DNA of 64,000 nucleotides from Aggregatilinea lenta. Its GTDB lineage: Bacteria > Chloroflexota > Anaerolineae > Aggregatilineales > Aggregatilineaceae. Location of the stretch: assembly GCF_003569045.1 (NCBI RefSeq), contig NZ_BFCB01000003.1, positions 620,001 through 684,000 of the forward strand, read 5' to 3'. The translations under genes and the position numbers were made by a program. Numbering within the stretch: the first letter of the stretch is position 1; the number at the start of each line of letters is the position of its first letter. The notes beneath the pieces were generated by a model. That model was not told the DNA's origin, did not search any database, and saw nothing but the letters and a program-made list of their open reading frames with translations. Positions 1 to 13,640 of the stretch are shown one piece after another.

Positions 1-347
1 GATGGTGACCGGGTCGTCGTTGATGCCCAGCACGCAGCCGTGCTCGCACGGGGCGGGGCACAGCCGCCCGGTGAACTCCGGGAAGTTGTTGGTGTGCTGG
101 AGGATCTCGTACGCGCCCTTCCAGTCGCCGCGCTGAATCTTGTCCTGCCATTCCGGGATCAGGCTGCCCACGGGGCACGCCGAATGGCAGAACGGCACGC
201 CGCAGTCCATGCAGCGCTCGGCCTGGTAGCGGCGCATGTCTTGCGGCAACTGCGTCTCGACCTCTTCATAGTCCTGAACGCGCTCGCGCACGGGGCGATA
301 GCGGTTCTCGATGCGCTCGATTTGAATAAATCCTCTTGGATTGGTCA

Positions 348-348
<1 letters not shown>
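1..348 (-). CDS. gltD: Glutamate synthase small subunit, 5' part (runs off left edge)
   Basis: The first 116 codons of the small subunit are present; the rest lies outside the window. The protein begins MTNPRGFIQ and shows the two N-terminal cysteine clusters that bind [4Fe-4S] in this family: [13 protein letters not shown], then [10 protein letters not shown] further on. The subunit takes electrons from NAD(P)H through FAD and passes them to the large subunit. Its ATG overlaps the TAA stop of gltB by one base (TAATG), so the two are co-transcribed and probably translationally coupled. The FAD and NAD(P)H domains cannot be seen here. Confidence 0.95.
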
Positions 349-4898
<4,550 letters not shown>

Positions 4899-5456
4899 GG
4901 TTTCGTCTCCCGATCATCTACGACCTTTTGGCCCAACGGAGCGATGGTCGACCAAAGAGGTATAAGCTGTGCGTCCTGTGCGTTGAGTGTCTACGACTGA
5001 ACCGCGCCGACCTTTGTGCGGTCGGACGGCAACATTATTCATCTTCGGATTGCGGCGGTCGTACATTCAGTGAAACGGGTTGGACCTTCTGAACCGGCAG
5101 CCGCGAGCGCGACTTCGATCCATGGACCCCTCGGTGGGAAATTCTGGAATTTTTAAATCATAGACAGGTTAGGTGCCCGTCGTCATAGTCATTTTGACTA
5201 TATCCCGTTTCCGGGCAAAAGCCATATCTCCGTTTGAGAAACCCCTCCACTCGCCTTTTTGCTGGATCTCACAAATCTGCCTTCTTCCATTGTGCAGTTT
5301 GAGCAAATCGGCCTTTTTGCCGCACTGCCACCGGTGCCACGCAGCGATATTCCGCATGATGGGGCAGATTGCGGAACTGTAATGCATCCGTAACGTGTAT
5401 GACATGCTTTGCCGCCATGATAGTCGAAGTTCGAATGCCGGTTTGAGGAGGATAGA
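4899..5456. other. Divergent intergenic region between gltB and the tandem binding-protein gene
   Basis: These 558 bases separate two divergent genes and must hold both promoters. The part around 5140-5400 is visibly richer in A and T than the flanking genes. No convincing -35/-10 pair, operator or RNA structure could be assigned. A clear ribosome binding site (GAGGAGG, 5445-5451) precedes the GTG start at 5457. Short open frames here show no recognisable product. Confidence 0.5.
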
Positions 5457-8231
5457 GTGATTCCGAGACGCAGTATTTCGAGAACCTTAGGCTTTGTCAT
5501 CGCCGCCGTGCTGGTCGTTACGGCATTGGTTCCGGCGGCTAGCCGTGCGCGCGCCGAGAGCGCGACGCTGGTCGTCAGCGTGCCGTCCTTGTGGGAAGAC
5601 ACGCTCACCGACGACGTGCTGTCGTCCTTCGAAACGCAGTACGGCGTAGACGTCGTCCTTGAATATACCGACACGGCGTTCTTCGGCGGCGGCCCGGGCG
5701 GGGGCGGCTCGGCCATTGACGACACACTCGATTCGACGGCGGAAACCGTGATGGCGGCGGACGTGCTCTACGTCAGTTCCAGCGACCTGACGCCGTTCAC
5801 CACAGCGGCAGGCTACTACCTCGACCTGTCGCCGCTGGTCAGCGCCGACCCGTCGATGGACTCGTCCGACTTCGTCCCGGCGGCGTGGCAGTCGTTCCAG
5901 TGGGATAACGGCATGTGGGCGATTCCGCTGTCGGTGGATGTCATTCTGCTGACCTACGACACGGCGGCCTTCGATGCGGCGGGCCTCGCCTATCCGACCA
6001 CCAACTGGACGATCGACGACTTTGCGAACGCCGCTCGCCAATTGACGCTGTACGATGCGGACGGCGCGGTCGATACGGTCGGCCTGTCCACGTTTTCGGG
6101 CGGGAATAACCTCAGCGTGCTGCTGCGCGCGCTGCTGGGCACGGGTGTTTATGATGCGTCGGTCATTCCTGCCTCACCGAGCTTCTCGGCTAATTCCAGC
6201 TTGCAATACATCCTCGACGTGTGGAACCAGATGGTGCAGGATGGCGTGGTTCAGGGCGGTTTTGGCGGTGGTGGTGGCGGGTTGTCCGGCTCCACCGTGG
6301 CGATGACCGTCTCTGGCATCAACGGCTATACGGAGCGCGGATTTAACCCCAACCAGGAAACCGAAGACTCGACCACGGCGGCGGTGCTGCTGCCGGGCGG
6401 TGTCGCGGGCCTGACCGTGCAGGGCTTCGCGGTCAGCGCGGGCACGCAGAACCCCGAAATCGCCTACGCGCTGGCTGCTTACCTCAGCACGCAGTCCGCG
6501 CTGGCAAGTAACCAGTTTAGCGCCTCCCCCGCGCGCTACAGCTTGATGTCCACCGATACAACCGCCCAGCAGCAGATGAACGGCGGCGATCAGGGAGGCC
6601 CCGGCGGGCAAGGTGGCGGCCCCGGTGGTGGCGGGTTCCTCGGCAGCCAGACGATCCCCGACGCAATCCAGCCCGTGGTCGATCAGGGTCTGACCTCTGC
6701 GATTCCGGCATCGGATATGCGCTACATGGACTACGTGACCTCGGCGGTAGACCAGATGAGCAGCAGCGGTCTCGACGCGGCGTCTGCGCTGCAAACCACC
6801 GAGGCGCAGGCCGTCAGCGACCTGCAAACGGCGGTCGCGCGCTACGGCACGGAATCCCTGTACGTGATCGCGCCTACGCCTGAGCCAACGCTCGCGCCCG
6901 GTAAGATCGCGCTGAACTGCGCCGTGAACACCGGCTTTGGCGGTGGTGGTCCCGGCGGTCAGGGCGACCTTGCCAATCAGGATCAGTGGGATCAACTCGT
7001 CGCCAACTTCACCGCGTCCGACCCGGATATCGGGCAGGTCAATCTGACCTCGGTCAATACCACCAATCTGACTGAATTGGCTTCCACCTACGACTGCTTC
7101 ATCCTGTCGTCCAACGCGGTGACGGGCAGCGACGTGAGCATGCTGCTCAACCTCGACCCGCTGATGGACAACGATCCCAGCTTCGACCGCAACGACGTGA
7201 TCGGCAATACGCTGGCGCAGGTCCAGCAGGACAACAAGACTTACGCGCTGCCGCTGGCGATCTCGCCCCAGCTGTTGCAGTACGATACTCAGCAGTTTGC
7301 GCTGGCGGGCGTGCCGGAGCCGACGAACGGCTGGACCATCGACGTCTTTGTGGACGCGCTGCGCACGCTCAAGCAGTACGACAACGCCCTCACGCCGTTC
7401 CAGCCGAACGATCCGAGCGGCTCGTACCTGCTGATGTTGATCGCGGCCTACGGCGGCTTGCCGGTGGACTACCGCACCGATCCGGCGACGCTGAACTTTA
7501 CCGATCAGACCACGATAGATGCGATCCAGCAGGTGCTCGACCTCGTGAACCAGGGCTACCTCGGCTACAGCTCCCTGTCCCAGACGGTGGCAACGCTGAG
7601 TTTCGACATGTCCGAAAACCCGGCCATTTCTACCACAACCCTTAACCGTTTCAATTTCGGCGGCGGTCGTGGGCCGGGCGGCCCGGAGCAGGAAACTACC
7701 GAATCGTACACCACGTACCCGCAGGGCACGCAGTACACCACGCTCTCCTACGAGATCACGACCGGCTACATCAGCGCTACGGCGCAAAACCCGGACGCGA
7801 CCTACCGCTTCTTGAGCGCGGTTTCGGGGGCGTCGGACCTGTTCTCCGGCATCCCGGCGCGCCAGTCGCTGCTGAGCAGCTATACGGGCGAGATGGATGC
7901 GGCGACGCTGACTGCGCTATACCAGCAGGTGAACACGCTGCTGAACAACGCCAACACGATCGTGTTCCCCACTTTCACCCAGGGCGGCGGCAGCGTCACC
8001 AGCATGTTCCAGTCGTACTGGCTGTTCCAGGCGTTCGACAACTACCTGGCCGGCTCAGATCTTCAATCCGAGTTGGAAAACGCCCAGATGATCACCCAGA
8101 CCTATCTGGACTGCGTGGCGAGCTACACACCCGACACCACGACGACCGAGCAGCCCGGCGGGCAGATGTTCGAGCAGATCATGACTTGCGCCTCCAGCGC
8201 CGATCCGAGCTTCACGATGGGCGGCAACTAA
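5457..8231 (+). CDS. Tandem extracellular solute-binding protein with glycine-rich inserts
   Basis: The 924-residue protein has a signal peptide (RRSIS then a hydrophobic run, probable cleavage after RARA near residue 33) and two successive domains resembling family 1 solute-binding proteins. They are joined by a Pro/Thr linker near residues 470-482. The repeat is visible directly: AIPLSVDVILLTYDTAAF (about 155) matches ALPLAISPQLLQYDTQQF (about 595), each followed by NWTID / GWTID. Ordinary binding proteins of this type have one such unit of about 400 residues. Stretches of Gly and Pro (GGGPGGGG style) occur near residues 75-85, 267-276, 376-395, 495-503 and 733-745. There is no MalF/MalG-type permease beside it; the next genes encode an FtsX/HlyD exporter. 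A sensory or substrate-capturing role for that exporter is inference. GTG start, with GAGGAGG five bases upstream. Confidence 0.75.
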   Translation: MIPRRSISRTLGFVIAAVLVVTALVPAASRARAESATLVVSVPSLWEDTLTDDVLSSFETQYGVDVVLEYTDTAFFGGGPGGGGSAIDDTLDSTAETVMAADVLYVSSSDLTPFTTAAGYYLDLSPLVSADPSMDSSDFVPAAWQSFQWDNGMWAIPLSVDVILLTYDTAAFDAAGLAYPTTNWTIDDFANAARQLTLYDADGAVDTVGLSTFSGGNNLSVLLRALLGTGVYDASVIPASPSFSANSSLQYILDVWNQMVQDGVVQGGFGGGGGGLSGSTVAMTVSGINGYTERGFNPNQETEDSTTAAVLLPGGVAGLTVQGFAVSAGTQNPEIAYALAAYLSTQSALASNQFSASPARYSLMSTDTTAQQQMNGGDQGGPGGQGGGPGGGGFLGSQTIPDAIQPVVDQGLTSAIPASDMRYMDYVTSAVDQMSSSGLDAASALQTTEAQAVSDLQTAVARYGTESLYVIAPTPEPTLAPGKIALNCAVNTGFGGGGPGGQGDLANQDQWDQLVANFTASDPDIGQVNLTSVNTTNLTELASTYDCFILSSNAVTGSDVSMLLNLDPLMDNDPSFDRNDVIGNTLAQVQQDNKTYALPLAISPQLLQYDTQQFALAGVPEPTNGWTIDVFVDALRTLKQYDNALTPFQPNDPSGSYLLMLIAAYGGLPVDYRTDPATLNFTDQTTIDAIQQVLDLVNQGYLGYSSLSQTVATLSFDMSENPAISTTTLNRFNFGGGRGPGGPEQETTESYTTYPQGTQYTTLSYEITTGYISATAQNPDATYRFLSAVSGASDLFSGIPARQSLLSSYTGEMDAATLTALYQQVNTLLNNANTIVFPTFTQGGGSVTSMFQSYWLFQAFDNYLAGSDLQSELENAQMITQTYLDCVASYTPDTTTTEQPGGQMFEQIMTCASSADPSFTMGGN

Positions 8232-8250
8232 CCCTTAGCACCCTTCCAAC

Positions 8251-8282
8251 GCGGCGGGCCGACCCGCGAGTCGGCCCGCCGC
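8251..8282 (+). terminator. Strong GC hairpin between binding-protein and permease genes
   Basis: A perfect 13-bp stem (GCGGCGGGCCGAC with its complement at 8270-8282) and a six-base loop lie 20 bases behind the stop codon and 19 bases before the next start. There is no T tract, so it is more likely an mRNA-stabilising or partial-termination element than a full terminator. Confidence 0.6.
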
Positions 8283-8301
8283 CCTGATGGATTAGGACCT
8301 T

Positions 8302-11067
8302 ATGCATCGTTACATCGATCCCGTTTTGTTCGCCGCGGAACGGCTCTGGCAGCACCGCATCCTGGTCTTCTGGACGCTGGTGGGCCTCTCGGCGGCGACG
8401 ACGCTGGCCCTGAGCCTCACCCTGTACGTCGATGCGGTGAACACAGACCTTCTGACGGATAACCTGAGCGATCCGCCCTATGCGTTCCGCTTCCGCTACC
8501 TGGGAAGCTGGGAAGGCACGATCACGCCCGATCAAGTCGATCAAGTCACGGCGGGGGTTGAAGATCGCTTCGTGGACGCGATTGCACTGCCCGTCCAGCG
8601 CGAAGTGTCCTTCATCAGCGCCGGGAACTGGAATGTCACGCGCCAGGGCGATACGCCGGTGGCGTTCGGAGCCTATACGCTCGGCACGCTCGACGGCGCC
8701 GACGACCAGATCAATATCATTTCCGGTGAATGGCCGTCCGAGCCGAAGACCGAAGGCGCGATCCCCGTGCTGGCCTCGCAGGAGCTTCTGTACCAGACCG
8801 GGTTGCAGGTGGGCGACGTGTTCACCGCAACCAAGTCCGGCGCGTCCGGCCCGGTGACGATGGAAGTGGTCGCGCTGTGGGCCCCGTACAACAGCGATGA
8901 TCCCTCGTGGATTCTGACGCCCAAGTTTTTTAACACCGTGTTTTTGATGGATCGTGACGACCTGTGGACGGCGGTGGATGGCATCGCGTCCCCGGTCGAA
9001 GAAGCCGACTGGCACATTACTTTCGACGGCAGCGCCCTGCGCACGTCCGACGTGGCGGACCTGCTGGACGGCATCGTTGAGGGCGAGCGGCGGCTGCTGG
9101 CCGTGCTGCCCGGCATCCGCATGGACCTCTCGCCCACGGATGGCCTTGAGACGTTCAGCGAGAAGGTCGATCAGCTCACGCAGCAGTTGGTCATTATCGT
9201 GCTGCCTGTCGCGGGCATGATCCTTTACTTCGTCACGATGCTGGCCGGGATGCTGGTCGGCAGCCAGCAGCAGGAAGACGTGACGCTCACCAGTCGCGGC
9301 ATGGGTCGCCGTAAGCTGCTCGGCCTGCACGCGCTGATGTGGGTCATCCTGGCCGGGATCGCGCTGGCGGTCGGCATGGCGATCTCGCCGCCGCTGGTGC
9401 AGTTGATCGGGCGCACCTCGTCGTTCCTGTCCTTCGACGCCGATACGCCGCCGCTCGACGTGGTCTTCACGCAGCAGGCGATGCTGGCGGGTGGGCTGAC
9501 AGGCGTGTTGGCGGCCAGCACCGGCCTGTACATGGCGTGGCGCACGACGGGGCAGTCGATCAACCAGTTCAAGCGCTCGCAGGCGCGCGGCAACAAGGCG
9601 TGGTGGCAGCGCGTGTACCTGGACGTGATCCTGCTCGTCCCCGCCGGATACGTGTACTACACCCTGAGTTCCAAGGGCGGCCTGACCGCCAGCGCTGAAA
9701 ATCCGTTCAGCGATCCAATGGTCTTCCTCGCGCCGACGCTGTTTTCGCTGGGCCTCACGCTGCTGTTCCTGCGCGTGTATCCCTTCCTGCTGCGCATCGG
9801 CGCGCGCGTGCTCGAACTGACCAGCAACATCGCGCTGCTGATGGCCCTGCGCGAGCTGACGCGCTCCATCGGGCGCTATCGCGGCACGCTGCTGATGACC
9901 TGTTTCACCCTGAGCCTGATCGGGTTCACCGCGTCGATGGCGAGCACGCTCGACCGCAGCCTGAAGGACGTGATCGACTATCAGGTTGGCGCGGATCGCG
10001 TGCTGGTGGTCGCCAGCGAAGCCCAGACCGAAGAGGGCGACTCGTCCGATACCGGCACGACCCTGACCGTGGTCGGTTATAACACGCTGCCCGCCAGCAA
10101 CCTGCTGCAAATCCCCGGCGTGTATGCCGAATCACGCGTGGGGCGCTTCGACGCGCAGATCGTGCTGTCCAACCAGCGCGTGACCGGTACGGTGCTCGGC
10201 ATCGACCGTGAGTCGATGGCCTCCGTCGCCTACTTCCGCGACGACTACGGCTCCATGCCGCTGGCCGATCTGCTCAACGAGCTGGCAGGCCAGCGCAACG
10301 GCATTCTGATCAATGCCGCCACGGCGAAACAGTACAACCTGACCGTGGGCCAGGAGATCACCATGCAGATCACCGCGCTCGGCGCGCAGTACAGCACCAC
10401 CGTGCCGATCATCGGCCTGATCGACTACTTCCCCACGCTCGATCCGCGCGATGGCTTTTTCGCCATCACCAACATCGACCCGATCATGGAGCTGGTAGGC
10501 ACGGAGTTGCCGCACGATGTCTGGCTGCGGCTGGAGCCGGGCGCGGACGACGCGGCAGTGCTGGCCGAGGTCAAGGAAATGGGCTACCCCGTGCTCGAAT
10601 GGCAGAACCCCGACGAGCTGATCTACGAAGCGCAGACCGATCCGACGCGGCGCGGTGTGCTCGGCTTCCTGTCGGTGGGCTTTGTCTCGGCCATTTTCCT
10701 GACCCTGGTTGGCAGCGTGATCCAGAGCACCGCCTCCTTCCGCACGCAGGCGGTCCAGTTGGGATCGCTGCGCGCGATGGGCCTGGGCGGCGGCGCGGTC
10801 GGAACCTATCTCATGTCGTCGCAGGGCCTCGCGGCGCTGGGCGGCATCGCGGGCGGGACCGGGATCGGCATGGCGAGCACGCTGCTGTTTTTGCCGCTGC
10901 TGGACTTCAGCGGCGGGCTGCCACCGTACCTCGTGCGCGTGGCATGGGATGACATCACGCTGGTGTATACGCTGTTCGCGGCGATGTTGTTGGGCGTCTC
11001 GGTGGCGACGACGGTGCTGCTCAGTCGCCAGCGCGTCTCGACCCTGGTGAAGTTAGGGGATGCATAA
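8302..11067 (+). CDS. FtsX/MacB-type ABC transporter permease
   Basis: This is a 921-residue membrane protein. One transmembrane helix near residues 20-42 is followed by a large extracytoplasmic region (about 45-290). A membrane block (about 295-320, 340-370, 395-420, 445-500) comes next, then a helix near 530-550, a second extracytoplasmic region (about 560-780), and a final FtsX-like block of three or four helices (about 785-915, with GFLSVGFVSAIFLTLVGSVI and QLGSLRAMGLG). Two extracytoplasmic domains and two FtsX blocks are the layout of duplicated FtsX-family permeases used in export or lipoprotein/peptide extrusion. It sits between the tandem binding protein and the HlyD-like adaptor, with both ATPases downstream, so it is the likely membrane core of this system. 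AGGA lies just before the ATG. Confidence 0.85.
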   Translation: MHRYIDPVLFAAERLWQHRILVFWTLVGLSAATTLALSLTLYVDAVNTDLLTDNLSDPPYAFRFRYLGSWEGTITPDQVDQVTAGVEDRFVDAIALPVQREVSFISAGNWNVTRQGDTPVAFGAYTLGTLDGADDQINIISGEWPSEPKTEGAIPVLASQELLYQTGLQVGDVFTATKSGASGPVTMEVVALWAPYNSDDPSWILTPKFFNTVFLMDRDDLWTAVDGIASPVEEADWHITFDGSALRTSDVADLLDGIVEGERRLLAVLPGIRMDLSPTDGLETFSEKVDQLTQQLVIIVLPVAGMILYFVTMLAGMLVGSQQQEDVTLTSRGMGRRKLLGLHALMWVILAGIALAVGMAISPPLVQLIGRTSSFLSFDADTPPLDVVFTQQAMLAGGLTGVLAASTGLYMAWRTTGQSINQFKRSQARGNKAWWQRVYLDVILLVPAGYVYYTLSSKGGLTASAENPFSDPMVFLAPTLFSLGLTLLFLRVYPFLLRIGARVLELTSNIALLMALRELTRSIGRYRGTLLMTCFTLSLIGFTASMASTLDRSLKDVIDYQVGADRVLVVASEAQTEEGDSSDTGTTLTVVGYNTLPASNLLQIPGVYAESRVGRFDAQIVLSNQRVTGTVLGIDRESMASVAYFRDDYGSMPLADLLNELAGQRNGILINAATAKQYNLTVGQEITMQITALGAQYSTTVPIIGLIDYFPTLDPRDGFFAITNIDPIMELVGTELPHDVWLRLEPGADDAAVLAEVKEMGYPVLEWQNPDELIYEAQTDPTRRGVLGFLSVGFVSAIFLTLVGSVIQSTASFRTQAVQLGSLRAMGLGGGAVGTYLMSSQGLAALGGIAGGTGIGMASTLLFLPLLDFSGGLPPYLVRVAWDDITLVYTLFAAMLLGVSVATTVLLSRQRVSTLVKLGDA

Positions 11068-11069
11068 CG

Positions 11070-12464
11070 ATGGTTAACAGAAACAACATGGGGGCTTCAA
11101 CGATGACTGGACGACACCTTACCGCGCTGATCGCGCTGCTGCTCACGGCGCTGCTGGCTGCCGCCTGTTCCTCGTCGGACCAGACGGGTGGTGAGGATGG
11201 CGCGGCGGCTGCGGCGGCGACCTCGACCCCGGTCCCGACGGCGGCGTTGTCGGCCCGGCCCACGTACACCGTGGAGCGCGGCACGGTCGAGGACGTGTAT
11301 ACCTTCACCGGGCGCTGGCAGCCCCGCGACCAGATGTCGCTCTCGTTCCCGACGAACGGCACGATCCGCCAGGTCAACGTGCGTGCGGGCGACGCCGTCA
11401 GTGCGGGCGATCTGCTGGCCGACTACGACACGTCCGACCTGGAAAACCAGCTTGCCAGCGCCGAGCTGAACCTGGAATCGGCGCTGTCGAACATCGACAC
11501 CAGCGCGACAGGCAGCGTCGAAAGCGTGGAGAACGCGCAGTTTTCGCTGGCAAACGCCAACCTGTCGCTGGAAAGCCAGAAGAACAACAGCCCGTGGACC
11601 AGCGTCGCCTCGGCCAAGCTCAGCCTGGAATCGGCGCAGCGCAGCCTGGAAGATGCCGAGCGCGCCTACCGCGAAGCGCTGAGTTACCCGGAAAATCCGG
11701 CTTCCACCGTGGACAACGCCTACCAGCAGGTACTCAGCGCGCAGCAGCAGTTGAAGAACGCGCAGATCAGCTACTCGTCGGCGGCGCAGAGCTACAGCAA
11801 CTACGAGATCCAGCTCCAGCAGCAGGAAAACTCGGTGCTCCAGGCCGAGCTGACGCTCCAACGTGCGATTGCCGACGCCTCGGCGGGGGTCAGCGACGAA
11901 AGCGTGCGCTCCGCCCAGTTGAACATCGACCAGATCAACGAGGATATCGCCAACGCCTCGCTGTATGCGCCGATCGACGGCGTGGTGCTTCAGGTCAACA
12001 TCGCTACAGGTGACTCGGCGACGGCCTACTCGACCGTGATCGTGATCGGCCTGCCGGAGCCGAAGGAAGTGATCGCCAGCCTGGCCCTGACCGACGCGAA
12101 TAACCTCGCCGTGGGCATGACCGGCGCGTGCCAGGTGATGAACCAGCCCGACACGGCGGTTGGCTGCGCGGTGCGGCGCATCCCGCTCAACAGCAGCGAT
12201 TCCGACCAGACGACGCGTGTCGCCGCCTCGCTGGAAGGCGTCGCGGATAACCAGTTGATCGAGGTCGATATCCCGCTCGAAGTGCGCGAGGACGTGCTTT
12301 GGCTGCCGCCGAGTGTGATCCGCACCTTCCAGAACCGGACCTTCGTCGTGCTGCAAACAGCGGATGGCCCGCAAACGGTGGACGTGGAACTTGGCCTGCA
12401 AACCGATGACCGCGTGGAGATCGTCAGCGGCGTGCAGGAAGGTGACGTGGTCGTCGCGCCGTAG
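11070..12464 (+). CDS. HlyD/MacA-like periplasmic adaptor lipoprotein
   Basis: The protein has a lipoprotein signal peptide whose lipobox ends LLAAAC (Cys33 counted from the first ATG). An Ala/Thr/Pro linker leads to a first biotinyl-lipoyl-like half (RQVNVRAGDAVSAGDLLADYD). A long coiled-coil hairpin rich in Ser, Gln, Leu and Ala follows (about 115-290), then the second lipoyl half (SLYAPIDGVVLQVNIATGDSA) and a beta-barrel with VVLQTADGPQTVDVELGLQ near the end. This is the standard order of membrane-fusion adaptors of MacAB-type exporters. It begins three bases after the permease stop. ATG at 11070 follows AGGGGA and is used here; ATG at 11103 would also leave the lipobox intact. Confidence 0.88.
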   Translation: MVNRNNMGASTMTGRHLTALIALLLTALLAAACSSSDQTGGEDGAAAAAATSTPVPTAALSARPTYTVERGTVEDVYTFTGRWQPRDQMSLSFPTNGTIRQVNVRAGDAVSAGDLLADYDTSDLENQLASAELNLESALSNIDTSATGSVESVENAQFSLANANLSLESQKNNSPWTSVASAKLSLESAQRSLEDAERAYREALSYPENPASTVDNAYQQVLSAQQQLKNAQISYSSAAQSYSNYEIQLQQQENSVLQAELTLQRAIADASAGVSDESVRSAQLNIDQINEDIANASLYAPIDGVVLQVNIATGDSATAYSTVIVIGLPEPKEVIASLALTDANNLAVGMTGACQVMNQPDTAVGCAVRRIPLNSSDSDQTTRVAASLEGVADNQLIEVDIPLEVREDVLWLPPSVIRTFQNRTFVVLQTADGPQTVDVELGLQTDDRVEIVSGVQEGDVVVAP

Positions 12465-12476
12465 GGAATGCACACC

Positions 12477-12498
12477 GGGGCGTATCGCAATACGCCCC
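12477..12498. repeat. Dispersed palindromic repeat, type A
   Basis: GGGGCGTAT and ATACGCCCC form a perfect nine-base stem around CGCA. The same core recurs at 22031-22062 and 53274-53301, always between genes. Confidence 0.75.
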
Positions 12499-12523
12499 TA
12501 CGAACCCTGGTTTCGGTTTTTCG

Positions 12524-12563
12524 CCCCTCTCCAACTTGATTGGAGAGGGGCCGGGGGTGAGGT
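12524..12563. repeat. Dispersed palindromic repeat, type D
   Basis: CCCCTCTCCAA and TTGGAGAGGGG pair perfectly over 11 bases around a five-base loop (12524-12550). They are followed by GGGGGTGAGGT, the outer arm seen in the longer copy at 56125-56195. A third copy lies at 31402-31431. Confidence 0.75.
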
Positions 12564-12587
12564 CTCGACGATGATCCACCCGCCTAG

Positions 12588-12613
12588 CAGGGGCAGTTCA
12601 CGAATTCCCCCTG
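12588..12613. repeat. Dispersed palindromic repeat, type C
   Basis: CAGGGGCAGTTCA followed by CGAATTCCCCCTG is a near-perfect palindrome. A closely related one sits at 53209-53228 (GGGCAGTTCATGAATTGCCC). Types A, D and C lie in a row in this 165-base gap inside an otherwise tight gene cluster. Confidence 0.65.
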
Positions 12614-12629
12614 CGCAGACACGAACGAT

Positions 12630-13640
12630 ATGCAGAACACATCGCAGCGAAACGGACGTAAATCGCTCATGGCGAATAATGCGAGTAACGGAACAGGACA
12701 GCCGTACATCAACTGCACCAACGTCGTCAAGGCGTACACCGTCGGCGATCACGAGATCGTGGCGCTGCGCGGGATCGACTTCACGATGGCGCCGGGCGAG
12801 ATGGTGGCGATCGTCGGGCCGAGCGGCGCGGGCAAAAGCTCGCTGCTGAACCTGCTGGGTGGGCTGGATACGCCCACGGCGGGCCGCCTGACGGTCGGGG
12901 ACATCAACCTGATCGATCTCAAGCGCCAGAAACTCGCTGAGTACCGGCTTCGGCAGGTGGGGTTCGTGTGGCAGCAGGTGGGGCGCAACCTGCTGCCGCA
13001 CCGCTCCGCCCTGCGCAACGTGATGCTGCCGATGATGCTGGCCGGGATCGGCTGGCGCGAGCGGCGCGCCCGCGCACAGGAGCTGGTGGCGGCGGTCGGC
13101 ATGGCCGAGCACGCGCACAAGCGCCCATCCCAGCTTTCGGGCGGGCAGCAGCAGCGTGTGGCGATGGCGGTCGCGCTGGCGAACCATCCCCAACTGCTGC
13201 TGGCCGACGAGCTGACCGGCGCGCTCGACCGGGTCAGCGCGATCCAGGTCATGCAGCTCATCGCGGATCTGCGCCAGCGTTACGGCCTGACGATCCTGAT
13301 GGTCACGCACGACATGGAGGTCGCCGCGTTTGCCGACCGCGTGCTGACCCTGCGCGATGGCGCGCTCGGCCAGCATATGACCGAGGCCGGGGAGGAAGCC
13401 GCGCCGTCTCTCGATGGCGAGGGCCGCATCCGGCTGCCGGTCGCCGTGCGCTCCCAACTGGACGATGCGGCGCGCATCACGGTCGAGATCCGGCCCGAAG
13501 GCGTGCTGCTCCGCCCCGAACACGAGGCCGCCGACGATACCGACGCGGTGCTGCAAGACATCCTGCCCCAGAAGGACGGCCACCGGCGCGGGCGGCGCTT
13601 CTGGCGCAATGGGCGCAGCAAAGAGGAGGTGCACCAGTGA
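12630..13640 (+). CDS. ABC transporter ATPase of the FtsX exporter, with C-terminal AbrB-like tail
   Basis: This 336-residue ATPase has a Walker A of GPSGAGKSS, Q-loop, signature LSGGQQQRVAMA, Walker B LLLADE and a switch His (VTHD). It belongs to the MacB/LolD-like group that works with FtsX permeases. The usual ADEPTGALD reads ADELTGALD here. After the ATPase core (about residue 245) there is an extra segment of about 90 residues containing GRIRLPVAVRSQL followed by ITVEIRPEGVLLRPE. This looks like the swapped-hairpin fold of AbrB/SpoVT proteins; that reading is by pattern only. ATG at 12669 (MANNAS) is an alternative start. The end overlaps the second ATPase by four bases (GTGA). Confidence 0.88.
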   Translation: MQNTSQRNGRKSLMANNASNGTGQPYINCTNVVKAYTVGDHEIVALRGIDFTMAPGEMVAIVGPSGAGKSSLLNLLGGLDTPTAGRLTVGDINLIDLKRQKLAEYRLRQVGFVWQQVGRNLLPHRSALRNVMLPMMLAGIGWRERRARAQELVAAVGMAEHAHKRPSQLSGGQQQRVAMAVALANHPQLLLADELTGALDRVSAIQVMQLIADLRQRYGLTILMVTHDMEVAAFADRVLTLRDGALGQHMTEAGEEAAPSLDGEGRIRLPVAVRSQLDDAARITVEIRPEGVLLRPEHEAADDTDAVLQDILPQKDGHRRGRRFWRNGRSKEEVHQ

